Assembly: GCA_002708905.1 (NCBI GenBank)
Contig: PAPM01000016.1
Span: 39,122 to 103,121, forward strand
DNA from: Pseudomonadales bacterium
Lineage (GTDB): Bacteria > Pseudomonadota > Gammaproteobacteria > Pseudomonadales > Ketobacteraceae
Direction: 5' to 3'
DNA: 64,000 bases
The notes beneath the pieces were generated by a model. That model did no database searches. It was not told the DNA's origin and was given only the letters and a program-made list of their open reading frames with translations. Below, in pieces: positions 35,126 through 45,128 of this stretch; positions within the stretch are counted from its first letter, which is position 1, and every line of letters begins with the position of its first letter. A program made the position numbers and the translations under genes.

Positions 35126-35195
35126 ATCTCCCCCGGTAAAAGCGCGTTTTGCGGGATACGATACGGAAGTTCAGGCAAGCTGTCTACGCGGAAAG

Positions 35196-37739
35196 TCAGT
35201 CATCGTATGGCTGGGATAAGACCGGCAAATGAACCGTAAAGGTACTGCCCTTGCCGTGCTCACTCTCAGCTCCGATGGTGCCCCCCAACAACTGAACCAG
35301 ACGGGAAGTGATCACCAAGCCCAAGCCAGTGCCTTGAATGCTTTGCATGCGGGCCTCCTTCATGCGCACGAACTCCTTAAACAGGGAACGCAATTCCTCA
35401 GCGGGAATTCCCAGCCCGGTATCCGTGACCTGCAATATCAACTCACTACCATCCACACTCAAATGCAAGGACACAGTGATGCTTCCCTCCTGTGTGTATT
35501 TGACCGCATTGGACACTAGATTGTTGAGGATCTGGGTCAATTTATCCTTATCCGTCCAGGCAATAATCTTTTCATCCGGCAGCTTCACCACAAATTCAAG
35601 CCCTTTGGCCTTTGCCGAGGGAGCCAACACCTGGAGCTGTACATCGATCAGCTTGCCGATATCATACTGCGCCCAATCGATATCCATACGCCCTGCTTCC
35701 ACTTTGGACAGATCCAGGATGTCATTGATCAGCGACAGCAGATGATTGGCGTTGCGCTTGACGGTCATCAATGCATCCTGATCACGCTCAGCCAGCTCAA
35801 CAGAAGAACTCTTGAGAACCCGTTCGGTAAATCCAATGATGGAATTAAGCGGGGTACGCAATTCATGGGACATGCTGGCCAGGAATTCAGACTTGTAACG
35901 ATTGGCCGCTTCCAGCTGGTTCAGCAGATTGGTCTGCTCGGTAATATCAAAGACAGACACCAATACTGAATGCCTGTCTTCATAAGGCAATGGTTGCAAT
36001 GCAATATCCAGCATCAGTTCGCGCCCATCCTTGGCCACACCTCGTAAATTACTGCGGGTACTCATTTTGCGCGCGCGCGGGTCAAGAGAATAATCATGCA
36101 TGTAGCCATCGTGACGCCCACGGATGTCTGGGGGAATCAAAATGGCAATGGATTGGCCCACCAGTTCATCCGCCACATAGCCGAAGATATCACACAACTC
36201 CCGATTGGCGATCCGGATGATCTGATCCCCACTCACCAGCATCAAGCCACAGGGAGCCGAGTCAAACAAGGTCATAAACCTTTTCTCAGATTCCACCTGC
36301 TCCGTGATATCAATGGCGCTGCAAAGATAGCAATCGTCCTCGGATTCCCCGGGGGCTTGCTCCAGATGATTCCGGTTTACAACGAACCAACGGATGCCCT
36401 CTTGCGTTTCGATGTCCAGCTGCCCGACGTAAGCCATACGGCTGTCCTGGCTGGATAACCTGCTTTGATTTTCCACCCGATGGACAAACCGCTTTAACAA
36501 CGGGCTGGGCAGATCCGAATCCACACCAAACAGGGAGCGGGTAAATGGATTGACCCGCAACAACTCACTGGAACTCCGGCTTTTCACCAACAGCACCAGT
36601 TGCAAACTATCGATAACGGAGTTGGCGAAGTGACGCTCCTTTTCCACTGCATTCTTGGCTGCCTTAAGCTCCTGAGTCCGCACCTCAGCCAGGCGCTCGG
36701 CTTTCTGCTTGATAAAGTGCAACGACAGAATCACGTAGAACAACAGCAAATCAATGATGATGCCACCGGCCGCGACATAGCTGGGCAAATCGTCCTGCAT
36801 CCCCTGACTGAAACCGGAGGCCGGGGTAACCCGTAATGTCCAGGGGCGCCCCTGCAATTCCAGATGCCGAACCAAGATCAAATCTGAGGGCTGCGCCGGG
36901 TTGACCCTGCCCACACTGGAATAAAGCAGGTTTTCTTCCAGCCCCTCTTCCCCGTCATAGATTTCATAATCCAGTTTAAAGGTCTGACTGCCCGTCACCC
37001 CTTTCATCAAGTCACCGGCCCGGAATGGCGCATACACCCACGCCAGGAACTGCGCTTCCCGCTCTGCTACGGTTTCTGGCGTGGATCTGGTTCGGTATAC
37101 CGGCAAATAGGTCAGAAACCCACTCTGCACATCGCGGTCGGTTTCCTGTACCAGCGTGATCTTACCCGAGGTGGAAGCCAATCCCGTGCGCCTGGCACGG
37201 TCCATGGCCTGACGCCGTACTTCATTGGAATACATGTCGTAACCGAACGCACGTCGGTTACGCCAGTCGAAGGGTTCAAGAAACAGGATGGTGGAATAAA
37301 TCGCCCTCTCACCGGGGGGCTTGATCTGGTACTCCGGGAACCCCTGCGCCTGGACGGACGCAACATGTTCCTCAACTTCATCGGGCTGCAGCGGGATGCT
37401 GTAACCGATGCCCTGTATGCCGGGCCAGAATTCGTTCAGACGCAGGTTCTGAACATAGTTGGCAAACTCTTCACGGGTTACCACCTCAGACGCATAGAAC
37501 ATACCTACCGCGGATCTGAGCACCTGTTCATAAACCCCCAGATGGCTCCTGATTCCTTTTTCCAGTTCTTCTGCACTGAATAAAAACAAATCCCGCTTGC
37601 GTTGTTCAATAACGTTGGAGGATACGATATAGGCGCCAACGGTTATCACAATAGACAACAACAATACCACCCAGGCAGTGTAGGCGTTGTGAATAACATT
37701 GGCCGCCGCGTACCAGCGACGGGGGGGCTGTGGGGGCAT
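35196..37739 (-). CDS. CHASE-PAS sensor histidine kinase
   Basis: 847 residues. A transmembrane helix at about 18-38, a periplasmic CHASE domain at about 75-265 (GIQGIGYSIPL, DWRNRRAFGYDM), a second helix near 320-340, a PAS segment around 380-470 and a second PAS at about 485-590. HisKA carries FLASMSHELRTPLN (His near 625), and the HATPase part has NNLVSNAVKY, DTGLGIP and GTGLGLVI. No receiver domain follows and no response regulator is adjacent, so it is an orphan kinase. The CHASE ligand is unknown. Confidence 0.9.
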   Translation of the reverse strand: MPPQPPRRWYAAANVIHNAYTAWVVLLLSIVITVGAYIVSSNVIEQRKRDLFLFSAEELEKGIRSHLGVYEQVLRSAVGMFYASEVVTREEFANYVQNLRLNEFWPGIQGIGYSIPLQPDEVEEHVASVQAQGFPEYQIKPPGERAIYSTILFLEPFDWRNRRAFGYDMYSNEVRRQAMDRARRTGLASTSGKITLVQETDRDVQSGFLTYLPVYRTRSTPETVAEREAQFLAWVYAPFRAGDLMKGVTGSQTFKLDYEIYDGEEGLEENLLYSSVGRVNPAQPSDLILVRHLELQGRPWTLRVTPASGFSQGMQDDLPSYVAAGGIIIDLLLFYVILSLHFIKQKAERLAEVRTQELKAAKNAVEKERHFANSVIDSLQLVLLVKSRSSSELLRVNPFTRSLFGVDSDLPSPLLKRFVHRVENQSRLSSQDSRMAYVGQLDIETQEGIRWFVVNRNHLEQAPGESEDDCYLCSAIDITEQVESEKRFMTLFDSAPCGLMLVSGDQIIRIANRELCDIFGYVADELVGQSIAILIPPDIRGRHDGYMHDYSLDPRARKMSTRSNLRGVAKDGRELMLDIALQPLPYEDRHSVLVSVFDITEQTNLLNQLEAANRYKSEFLASMSHELRTPLNSIIGFTERVLKSSSVELAERDQDALMTVKRNANHLLSLINDILDLSKVEAGRMDIDWAQYDIGKLIDVQLQVLAPSAKAKGLEFVVKLPDEKIIAWTDKDKLTQILNNLVSNAVKYTQEGSITVSLHLSVDGSELILQVTDTGLGIPAEELRSLFKEFVRMKEARMQSIQGTGLGLVITSRLVQLLGGTIGAESEHGKGSTFTVHLPVLSQPYDD

Positions 37740-37845
37740 CCTTTCCGTGACTTCCTGGCTAATAAAACAGACAGTTGCTAACTTCTAAAGCTTAGCCCAG
37801 CCACAGCAGATTGCACTCCCTTGCAACCGATTTAAAAACAAAAGC

Positions 37846-38325
37846 TTAGTGGTGATGACCACCCACTCCATGGGCATGGCCGTGGGCTTTCTCTTCATCT
37901 GTGGCAGCCCGCACTTCCACGATTTCCACATCAAAGGTCAGCGTCTTGCCCGCCAGCGGGTGATTGAGGTCGCAATCGGCGTTGAACTTGCCGACTTTGG
38001 TGACCGTCACCTGTCGCTGCCCCTGATCAGTCTCCACCCAGGCCACCATGCCCGGCCGCCATTTTTTCGCACCCTGCAGGTGCTTGAGGGGAATCCGCTG
38101 GGTCAGGTCGTCCTTGCGCTCCCCATAGGCGTCCGCCGGCGCCACCGTGACGGAGAATGTGTCGCCTTCCGCTTTTCCTGCCATGGCTTGCTCCAGCCCG
38201 GAAATAATATTCTGATGGCCATGGAGATAAGCCATGGGGTCGCCGCCTTTGGTGCTCTCCAGCTCTGTACCCGCCTCAGTGAGGGTATAGTGAAACTGAA
38301 CCACGGAATCTTTACCGATACTCAT
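37846..38325 (-). CDS. slyD: FKBP-type peptidyl-prolyl isomerase SlyD
   Basis: 159 residues. FKBP fold interrupted by the insert-in-flap chaperone domain (about 70-130): VQFHYTLTEAGTELEST at the N-terminus, PADAYGERKDD, and NADCDLNHPLAGKTL. The C-terminal tail is His-rich (HGHAHGVGGHHH), a metal-binding feature of SlyD. It catalyses prolyl isomerisation and can deliver nickel to hydrogenase; no hydrogenase gene is in view. Confidence 0.93.
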   Translation of the reverse strand: MSIGKDSVVQFHYTLTEAGTELESTKGGDPMAYLHGHQNIISGLEQAMAGKAEGDTFSVTVAPADAYGERKDDLTQRIPLKHLQGAKKWRPGMVAWVETDQGQRQVTVTKVGKFNADCDLNHPLAGKTLTFDVEIVEVRAATDEEKAHGHAHGVGGHHH

Positions 38326-38359
38326 AACACTGATCCTGTTGAATAGATTGATGCGTTTT

Positions 38360-39193
38360 CTAGGAATTCACCTGCACTGTCCATTCCGCCCCATCATCCT
38401 GGGCCAATAAATGGGTCAACGCCGGCATGCCCTGCTCCAGCTGCTCACGCAATGTCCAGGGCGGATTGATAACAAACATACCGCTGCCATACATGCCGTG
38501 CCCCTGCGGCGGGCGACTCACTTTGAGCTGAACATCCAGCCAGGTCTCGCAGGGCAGTTTCTGCAGTTGCTCGGAGAAACGCTGGGCGGACACCGAATTA
38601 ATCAACGGATACCACACCAGATATTGCCCGTTGGCGAACCGTTTCAGGCATTCGTTCATGGCTTTGAGAACCTTGTTGTAGTCGCTTTTGATCTCGTAGG
38701 AAGGATCCATCAACACCAACCCCCGCCGAGTCTCCGGTGGCAGCAGCCCTTTCACACTGACAAAGCCGTCCCCCTCCAATACCTTGACCCGCCTGTCGCG
38801 GGCAAACCGTTTTTGCAGAGCGGCCAAATCCGATCCGTGCATTTCAATCAAACGCAGGCGATCGTTCTCGCGCAACATCGCGGCCGCCAACGCGGGTGAC
38901 CCCGGATAATTTACCAACTTGCCCTGGTTTGAATCCCGCACCAGGTCCAGATAAGGCTGGAGAACGTCAGGCAATTCAGCCGCCTGCCAAAGCCGGACAA
39001 TACCATTGTCGGCTTCGGCTGTTTTGCGAGCATAGGCGTCCTTCAGGGAATAACGGCCGCTACCGGAATGGGTATCAATATAGAAGAACGGCTTATCCTT
39101 CTGTTTCAGATAGTCCAGGCACAGCACCAACACCCAGTGTTTTAAGACATCGCCGTGATTACCGGCATGAAAGCCGTGTCGATAACTCAGCAT
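38360..39193 (-). CDS. rlmJ: 23S rRNA (adenine-N6)-methyltransferase RlmJ
   Basis: 277 residues, the normal length. The N-terminal family motif YRHGFHAGNHGDVLKHWVL is present, with SAM-binding YIDTHSGSGRYSL and catalytic MDPSYEIK (DPPY-like). The known family member methylates A2030 of 23S rRNA. It starts directly after the stop of the GNAT gene, with no bases between, so the two are translationally coupled. Confidence 0.95.
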   Translation of the reverse strand: MLSYRHGFHAGNHGDVLKHWVLVLCLDYLKQKDKPFFYIDTHSGSGRYSLKDAYARKTAEADNGIVRLWQAAELPDVLQPYLDLVRDSNQGKLVNYPGSPALAAAMLRENDRLRLIEMHGSDLAALQKRFARDRRVKVLEGDGFVSVKGLLPPETRRGLVLMDPSYEIKSDYNKVLKAMNECLKRFANGQYLVWYPLINSVSAQRFSEQLQKLPCETWLDVQLKVSRPPQGHGMYGSGMFVINPPWTLREQLEQGMPALTHLLAQDDGAEWTVQVNS

Positions 39194-39781
39194 CTACCCT
39201 TCCCTCAACCAAAAGCGCATGGTCTTGGGGGATTCCTGCTCTTGCCCAAGGTCCAGCCAGGCGTATTCACATTCCAGGTCCGGTCGGCACCGGTAACCCC
39301 GCTTGTCCCAGAAATGATCGTGGGAACGGTAACCCGGAGGCCTCAGCGGATGATCCGCCGACCGCACCACAGCACAAAACGTAGTAACCGCGTAGCCAAG
39401 TGCTTTGGCCACCCGCTCCCGCTCGTCAAAAAAACGATGACCCACCCCTGAACCACGAAACTCCGGCAACAAAACCGATTCTCCAAAATAGTAGATGCTA
39501 CTCAAATCCATACCCTTGGCCTTAAAAGGTGCCTGAAATGCGCTATCGGCATCCTGCAACGGCAAACCGGTTGACGCACCAACCAGTTGCTCTCCGTCCA
39601 ATGCCAATACCAACACACTGGCGGCTGACGACTGATATCGGCTCAAGTAGCGGCGCTCGTAATCCACATCCCCGTCATAGAGGTACGGAAACTCCCGGAA
39701 AACCCGGATGCGCAGATCGGCTACCGGTTCAATCCAGTTGGCAAACTGGTTACCGGTAACGGTTTTGGTAGTCAGAGACAT
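39194..39781 (-). CDS. GNAT family N-acetyltransferase
   Basis: 195 residues from the ATG at 39781; 36 upstream in-frame codons look non-coding. The acetyl-CoA-binding region is LLPEFRGSGVGHRFFDERE near residues 92-110 (R/Q-x-x-G-x-G pattern), preceded by VLVLALDGEQLVGASTG. The N-terminal part contains FREFPYLYDGD. Substrate unknown. Its stop abuts the rlmJ start exactly. Confidence 0.8.
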   Translation of the reverse strand: MSLTTKTVTGNQFANWIEPVADLRIRVFREFPYLYDGDVDYERRYLSRYQSSAASVLVLALDGEQLVGASTGLPLQDADSAFQAPFKAKGMDLSSIYYFGESVLLPEFRGSGVGHRFFDERERVAKALGYAVTTFCAVVRSADHPLRPPGYRSHDHFWDKRGYRCRPDLECEYAWLDLGQEQESPKTMRFWLREG

Positions 39782-39929
39782 AGGTGTACACAGGGCAGGT
39801 TGGAAAGGGGGCAGGCTACCACAGGTGTCAATTAATGAAAATCCACCCGGAAGGCTTAATTTCAGGGGGCAAAACACCGACGGAGACACACTCCGCTGTG
39901 ATATTGCCCTTTTAACCGAAGTAGACTGG

Positions 39930-40112
39930 CTACGCCGGTATGGCTATTTTCTCACGCTGCTTGGTCGGCCTTACCATGGGCTGGGTTTGCAGATCCGCAT
40001 GAAAGCCGCATTCGCAATCAAATGCTTTTTGGGCTTTGATTTCAGTGAGCGTTTTCGGCGTGAGGGAACCACAGGAAGGACATTTCAGATTGAGCGTCAG
40101 TTCAGCTTGCAT
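39930..40112 (-). CDS. Small zinc-ribbon protein
   Basis: 60 residues from the ATG at 40112, six bases after AGAGGTG. Cysteines at 11, 14, 33 and 35 (KCPSCG and DCECG) form a CxxC...CxC ribbon likely to bind zinc. The tail is basic and Lys/Arg-rich. No family name can be given. The open frame extends upstream to 40217, but the ribosome site favours 40112. Confidence 0.7.
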   Translation of the reverse strand: MQAELTLNLKCPSCGSLTPKTLTEIKAQKAFDCECGFHADLQTQPMVRPTKQREKIAIPA

Positions 40113-40250
40113 GCCTGCACCTCTTGAAGCATATCCGTGCATGATTTTTATTATTGACTGCAACGATAAAGCTACCAGACAGCAATACATTTGTGAAGAA
40201 AAATGTTTACAAGTCAATCAGCCCAATCTGCGATAGTATCCAGACGCAAT

Positions 40251-41141
40251 TTAAATTTTCAGCAAACTTAAATTCAACTTGCCGTCAGCCATGGGCGGGC
40301 ACCAAAAAAACATACCCGTAATGGGCTGTGTAAAGCGGAATAAGCCATCAGTAATACCGTCTTCCAACCCCACCATGCGTTTGAGAATATCCTGGAATGC
40401 ATCGAAGCTTTTGCCAAAGCAAAGAAACACCAAGCCTTCCTGGGTCGCATCATTCCAAGGCATGGAACGACGCACGATAAAGGCTTCCGGAGAGAAACTT
40501 TCCTGGGCTGTTCGTTTCACATGAGCCGATTCCGGGGCTTCATCGAACTCTTCATTATCAGCAAGGTGACGGCCGAAGATGTTGTCCTGTTCTGATTGCG
40601 GTAAAGAATGAAAGTGACCGAGATTATGAATCCACTGCTGGACCGATGCGAAGCTGGACTGATCGAAGCCCTCAATGTTGCTGGAAACCAGCGCTGCCTG
40701 TTCTGCTTTTTCACCTTCGGGGTTCTCAGTACCATCGACATAGCCCGATAAATCACGGCTGTCCCGATACATAAAGCAATCCACCGCTTCACGCAGCTCA
40801 AAAGCACCAGCCAGACACTGGCGAATTTCCCGGGACACATTCAACAAATCACCACGGTCTTCACCCCGCAGCCAAATCCACAGTGCGGCCGGCGTCGAGG
40901 GGATCTCTACCGCAGCTCCCGACAAAGCCGGCATTTCCTGCATACCTTTCACATCGCAGGCCAATTGAGCCAACAGGCTGGCACCCAAACCCACCACAAT
41001 TTTTTCGCCGTCCACAATCGCCTGCAGACGCTTTAGTTGTTCCACTGGATCGCTATCCGGCGCATGACTGAAGATTAAATGCCGGGCCACCTTGGGTACC
41101 GGCTGCAGAATTCCTGGCTGTGATGAAAAGATAGAAGACAT
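40251..41141 (-). CDS. Dyp-type peroxidase
   Basis: 296 residues. The signature GYVDGTENPEG (GxxDG, catalytic Asp) is at about residues 131-141. Further blocks are KRTAQESFSPEAFIVRRSMPW and RFTQPITGMFFWCP near the C-terminus. Dyp peroxidases bind haem b and oxidise dyes and other bulky substrates with H2O2; the physiological substrate is uncertain. No signal peptide and no encapsulin gene nearby, so it is probably cytoplasmic. Confidence 0.93.
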   Translation of the reverse strand: MSSIFSSQPGILQPVPKVARHLIFSHAPDSDPVEQLKRLQAIVDGEKIVVGLGASLLAQLACDVKGMQEMPALSGAAVEIPSTPAALWIWLRGEDRGDLLNVSREIRQCLAGAFELREAVDCFMYRDSRDLSGYVDGTENPEGEKAEQAALVSSNIEGFDQSSFASVQQWIHNLGHFHSLPQSEQDNIFGRHLADNEEFDEAPESAHVKRTAQESFSPEAFIVRRSMPWNDATQEGLVFLCFGKSFDAFQDILKRMVGLEDGITDGLFRFTQPITGMFFWCPPMADGKLNLSLLKI

Positions 41142-41247
41142 AGCTGTTCCCCGATAAGCGTTGTGAATGTTTATAACACAGTCACTCGCTCAAGCAACAG
41201 CGTCAGACCACTCCAATGACCAATATCAAATATGAAAGCAAAAACGA

Positions 41248-41274
41248 AAACGGGGCGCCTCAAGCACCCCGTTT
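41248..41274 (-). terminator. Intrinsic terminator after ilvD
   Basis: AAACGGGG pairs with CCCCGTTT around an 11-base loop, followed on the minus strand by a T-rich run (CGTTTTCGTTTTTGC). It lies 22 bases past the ilvD stop. Confidence 0.7.
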
Positions 41275-41296
41275 ACCATCAGAACCGCAGTCACCA

Positions 41297-43150
41297 TCAT
41301 TTCTCGATCTGAGACAAATCCCGCACCCCTCCACGATCCGCACTGGTGGCCAAGGCAGCGTATGCGCGCAGGGCCGTGCTCACTTTACGGGGTCGGTCTG
41401 CTGCCGGTTTCCAGCCGTCCTTGCCTTTGGCGTCCATAACAGTACGACGCTGAGCCAGCACTTCATCACTCACCAAAACATCGATGGTGCGGTTGGGAAT
41501 ATCGATCTTGATCAGGTCGCCTTGCTCCACCAAACCAATAGCACCACCGGAAGCCGCTTCAGGGGACACGTGACCAATGGACAACCCAGAGGTACCACCG
41601 GAGAAACGGCCGTCTGTCAGCAGGGCACACTGCTTGCCCAGGCCCTTGGACTTAAGGTAACTGGTGGGATACAGCATTTCCTGCATACCCGGCCCACCCT
41701 TGGGGCCTTCGTAGCGAATAACCACCACTTCACCGGGCTGGACTTCATCGCCCAGAATGCCTTTTACCGCTGCATCCTGGCTCTCAAAAATACGGGCCGG
41801 GCCTTCGAATACCAGAATACTGTCATCCACACCGGCGGTTTTTACCACACAGCCATTCAAAGCTATGTTGCCGGTTAGTACCGCCAGCCCGCCTTCCTTG
41901 GAATAGGCATGCTCCAGCGAACGAATACAACCGTTGGCCCGGTCTGCATCCACAGAATCCCAACGGCACTCCTGACTGAACGCTTGCTGGGTGGGAATGC
42001 CAGCCGGACCGGCACGGAAGAAGGTGTGCACAGCCTCGTCGTCGGTCTGGGTGATATCCCACTGGGCCAGGGCCTCTTCCAGGGAAGGCGCATGCACGGT
42101 GGACACATCGGTATTCAGCAAGCCAGCCCGGTTGAGCTCACCCAGGATACCCATAATGCCACCGGCACGATGTACGTCTTCGATGTGGTATTGCTGGGTG
42201 TTGGGGGCCACTTTACACAGCTGGGGCACCTTGCGGGACAGACGATCAATATCAGCCATACCGAAGTCCACTTCCCCTTCCTGGGCCGCTGCCATCAGAT
42301 GCAGAATCGTATTGGTGGAACCGCCCATGGCGATGTCCAGGGTAATGGCATTTTCAAAGGCTTTTACGTTGGCAATGGAACGGGGCAAGACGCTGGCGTC
42401 GTCCTGCTCATAATAACGCTTGGTGATGTCCACGATACGGCGGCCTGCTTCCAGGAACAGACGCTCGCGGTCGGCATGGGTAGCCAGGGTGGTGCCGTTG
42501 CCAGGCAACGATAGACCAAGTGCTTCCGTCAGACAGTTCATGGAATTGGCCGTGAACATACCGGAGCAGGAACCACAGGTGGGACAGGCACTGCGCTCGT
42601 AGACGTCCGCCTGCTCATCGGTGATATTGGGATCGGCTGCCGCCACCATGGCGTCCACCAGATCCAGCTTGATGATCTTGTCGGAAAGCTTGGTTTTACC
42701 CGCTTCCATGGGGCCACCGGACACGAAGATCACCGGGATATTCAGGCGCAACGCGGCCATCAGCATTCCCGGAGTGATCTTGTCGCAGTTGGAGATGCAC
42801 ACCAGTGCATCCGCACAGTGCGCATTTACCATGTATTCCACAGAGTCCGCAATGATTTCCCGGGACGGCAGACTGTAGAGCATGCCGTTGTGGCCCATGG
42901 CAATACCGTCGTCCACCGCTATGGTATTGAATTCCTTGGCGACGCCACCGGCTTTCTCGATCTCGCGGCAGACGAGTTGCCCCAGATCCTTCAGGTGCAC
43001 GTGGCCCGGCACAAACTGAGTGAAAGAATTGGCCACCGCGATAATAGGCTTCTGGAAATCGTCATCCTTCATGCCTGTCGCCCGCCACAGGGCACGGGCG
43101 CCCGCCATATTACGGCCTTGGGTGGAGGTTTTGGAACGATACGCCGGCAT
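41297..43150 (-). CDS. ilvD: Dihydroxy-acid dehydratase
   Basis: 617 residues from the ATG at 43150, preceded by AGGAGAGCACC; 21 upstream in-frame codons are not supported. Iron-sulphur Cys blocks [12 protein letters not shown] and [17 protein letters not shown] are both present, as is the C-terminal [20 protein letters not shown]. This is the 4Fe-4S long form like that of E. coli. It makes the 2-oxo acids for valine and isoleucine from their dihydroxy precursors. Confidence 0.97.
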   Translation of the reverse strand: MPAYRSKTSTQGRNMAGARALWRATGMKDDDFQKPIIAVANSFTQFVPGHVHLKDLGQLVCREIEKAGGVAKEFNTIAVDDGIAMGHNGMLYSLPSREIIADSVEYMVNAHCADALVCISNCDKITPGMLMAALRLNIPVIFVSGGPMEAGKTKLSDKIIKLDLVDAMVAAADPNITDEQADVYERSACPTCGSCSGMFTANSMNCLTEALGLSLPGNGTTLATHADRERLFLEAGRRIVDITKRYYEQDDASVLPRSIANVKAFENAITLDIAMGGSTNTILHLMAAAQEGEVDFGMADIDRLSRKVPQLCKVAPNTQQYHIEDVHRAGGIMGILGELNRAGLLNTDVSTVHAPSLEEALAQWDITQTDDEAVHTFFRAGPAGIPTQQAFSQECRWDSVDADRANGCIRSLEHAYSKEGGLAVLTGNIALNGCVVKTAGVDDSILVFEGPARIFESQDAAVKGILGDEVQPGEVVVIRYEGPKGGPGMQEMLYPTSYLKSKGLGKQCALLTDGRFSGGTSGLSIGHVSPEAASGGAIGLVEQGDLIKIDIPNRTIDVLVSDEVLAQRRTVMDAKGKDGWKPAADRPRKVSTALRAYAALATSADRGGVRDLSQIEK

Positions 43151-43220
43151 GGTGCTCTCCTGCTCTGCAAAAATTTCAGGGCGCATAGGATAGCAGGAAG
43201 CGCCCCGCATCAACAGCGAT

Positions 43221-43853
43221 TCAGCTGTTCAGGGCACGACTGCCCAGGACCACCATGAGTATCTGGCGCTCCAGAATCGCCAAGCGCTTTGCTCGTTTTT
43301 CCTTACCCATATCAAGGACATTCAAGACGAAAGTGATCAAAAGAGAAAATATGGCGTCGGATTCGATTTCATACTCGCTGTTTCCCTGCCCACGACGCTG
43401 TGCGGCACCTTTCATATCAGACGCCATTTCACGTCGCATGATGGACAGCTCCCGGCGGATGCTGCGGCGATACTCTGGGTTGGGGTTGAACCATTGCATG
43501 ATCAACAATCTCAAAACGGGCTCAAAGTGCGCCACGGCCTTGTCAAATTGCTGTAACAGGGATTTCAGGGCCACCTCGGTTTCCTGGTTGATGATTTCCT
43601 TGCGCGCACCCCGAGCAATCGCCCGCATACGCAACAAACACTCATCCACCAAAGCCAATCCCAGCTCGTCCATATCGGCAAAATGGTTATAAAGAGAGGG
43701 TGCGGCCATTCCCGCTGCGCGGGCCACTTCCCTTAAACCCAGGGCCTCCGGGGATCGACCTTCCTCCACCAGCTGCAGAGCGGCCGTAAGAATGCGCCGC
43801 CGGGTGGCCTCTTTGCGGTCAGATCGGGTGGTTTTCTGTTCAGTTTGAGGCAT
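43221..43853 (-). CDS. TetR family regulator, FabR-like
   Basis: 210 residues. The N-terminal helix-turn-helix (about 18-65) reads [32 protein letters not shown], which follows E. coli FabR (LREVAREAGIAPTSFYRHF) closely. FabR and DesT regulators sense acyl-ACP or acyl-CoA and control unsaturated fatty acid genes. Here the gene is divergent from the two fatty acyl reductase-like genes, and a 20-bp palindrome sits over their promoter. It is therefore a likely regulator of fatty alcohol formation; the ligand is inferred. Confidence 0.85.
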   Translation of the reverse strand: MPQTEQKTTRSDRKEATRRRILTAALQLVEEGRSPEALGLREVARAAGMAAPSLYNHFADMDELGLALVDECLLRMRAIARGARKEIINQETEVALKSLLQQFDKAVAHFEPVLRLLIMQWFNPNPEYRRSIRRELSIMRREMASDMKGAAQRRGQGNSEYEIESDAIFSLLITFVLNVLDMGKEKRAKRLAILERQILMVVLGSRALNS

Positions 43854-43932
43854 TCACATACTCAGAAAATCAACATACAGCCGTTAGTTTAACCACAGCA
43901 CATAAAAATAACAATTTCACCCTATACCACTA

Positions 43933-43961
43933 TTGACTTAGGATACAGGCTGATTTAGTTT
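43933..43961 (+). promoter_or_regulatory. Probable promoter of the fatty acyl reductase pair
   Basis: TTGACT at 43933-43938 is a good -35; 17 bp later TAGTTT (43956-43961) is a moderate -10. The -10 lies inside the palindromes at 43955-43980, so a bound TetR protein would block it. Confidence 0.5.
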
Positions 43962-43980
43962 AACTAACACTTGTTAGTTA
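43955..43980. promoter_or_regulatory. Overlapping palindromes, TetR operator candidate
   Basis: TAACTAACA and TGTTAGTTA are perfect inverted arms around a 2-bp centre at 43961-43980. A second perfect palindrome, TTAGTT-T-AACTAA, overlaps it at 43955-43967. A related half-site GTTAGTTTAAC occurs nearer the regulator gene, at about 43882-43892. The site sits 28-54 bases before the reductase start. Confidence 0.8.
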
Positions 43981-44008
43981 TTTTTTGTTTTTTTGAGGGA
44001 ATGCCAGA

Positions 44009-45103
44009 ATGGACTATCTAGTAACCGGTGCTACCGGCTTCATTGGACGATTTGTAGTAGAGGAACTGCTCAAGCAACCGGGCAGCGTGGTACACGCCCT
44101 GGTGCGCAAGGGCTCGGAGGACAAACTGGAGCGGATTCGTCTGGCTCTGGGGGTGGATGATCAACAGCTGCAAGCCGTTACCGGCGATCTGACCCAACCC
44201 GCTCTGGGAATTTCCGGCGACGACCTCAGCCATCTGCAAGGGAAAATCAGCCACCTGTATCACCTGGGGGCGATTTACGATTTAAGCGCTGATGCCGAAG
44301 CGCAGAAGAAGGCCAATGTGGAGGGTACCCGCCATGCCCTGCAGGCAGCGGAGGCATTGGACGCAGGCTGCTTTGAACACGTCAGCTCCATCGCAGTGGC
44401 CGGCTCCTATCATGGACAGTTCACTGAAGCCATGTTTGAAGAAGGTACCGGATTCAACAACCCCTACTTCCTGACCAAGCATCTGGCAGAAAAGTGTGTG
44501 CGCGAAGAAGCCAGAGTCCCCTTCCGTATCTATCGGCCCTCTGTGGTGGTGGGCCACTCCCAAACCGGCGAAATGGACAAAATTGACGGCCCCTACTTCA
44601 TAATCCGCCTGATGGAGGAAATGGATCGCTGGATTCCTGATTGGCTGCCCCTGCCTGGAGTGGAATGCGGCAAAATCAATATTGTACCGGTAGACTTTGT
44701 CGCCCAGGCCATCGTTCACATCGCTCACCAGCCGGACCTGGATGGCAAGGTGTTCAGCATCACCGACCATAAATACTACTCTGTTGCCGATTTGTTTGAT
44801 CTGATCTCCAACGTTTCCGGCTTACCCACTTTCCGCTGGAAATTCTCCAACCGGCTGACGGAAAAAACGACCCATTTTATCGTCCCAAAATTGTCACGCT
44901 TCTGGCCCATGCGCAAGGTCATGGAAAGCATCGACATTGCCCCTGACGCACTGAACTACGTCGTCTATAACACAACATTCGACAGCAGCAATGCGACCCG
45001 GGCACTACAGGGCTCAGGTATTACACCGCCCGACCTCGAACACTATATGCCACAACTTTGGCAATACTGGCGGGACAGCCTGTCCCCAATGAACACCCAA
45101 TAA
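44009..45103 (+). CDS. NAD(P)-dependent reductase, N-terminal half of split fatty acyl-CoA reductase
   Basis: 364 residues, extended SDR fold. VTGATGFIGRFVVEELL at residues 4-20, HLGAIYDLSADAEAQKKANVEGT, FEHVSSIAVAG and NPYFLTKHLAEK (Tyr/Lys), then FRIYRPSVVVGHSQTGEMDK, which matches the N-terminal domain of the roughly 660-residue Marinobacter fatty acyl-CoA reductase. In that enzyme both domains are one chain; here the chain ends in an Ala/Asp-containing helix (YWRDSLSP) where the fused protein has its linker, and the second domain is the next gene. It probably reduces acyl-CoA to aldehyde, or the aldehyde to alcohol. Confidence 0.85.
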   Translation: MDYLVTGATGFIGRFVVEELLKQPGSVVHALVRKGSEDKLERIRLALGVDDQQLQAVTGDLTQPALGISGDDLSHLQGKISHLYHLGAIYDLSADAEAQKKANVEGTRHALQAAEALDAGCFEHVSSIAVAGSYHGQFTEAMFEEGTGFNNPYFLTKHLAEKCVREEARVPFRIYRPSVVVGHSQTGEMDKIDGPYFIIRLMEEMDRWIPDWLPLPGVECGKINIVPVDFVAQAIVHIAHQPDLDGKVFSITDHKYYSVADLFDLISNVSGLPTFRWKFSNRLTEKTTHFIVPKLSRFWPMRKVMESIDIAPDALNYVVYNTTFDSSNATRALQGSGITPPDLEHYMPQLWQYWRDSLSPMNTQ

Positions 45104-45128
45104 TGTTGACAATGATGAGTTGATTACA

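Noticed and set aside
41221..41296. Possible small plus-strand gene from 41216 over the ilvD terminator
   Set aside because: The frame continues antisense to ilvD and has no ribosome site; the hairpin explains the structure.
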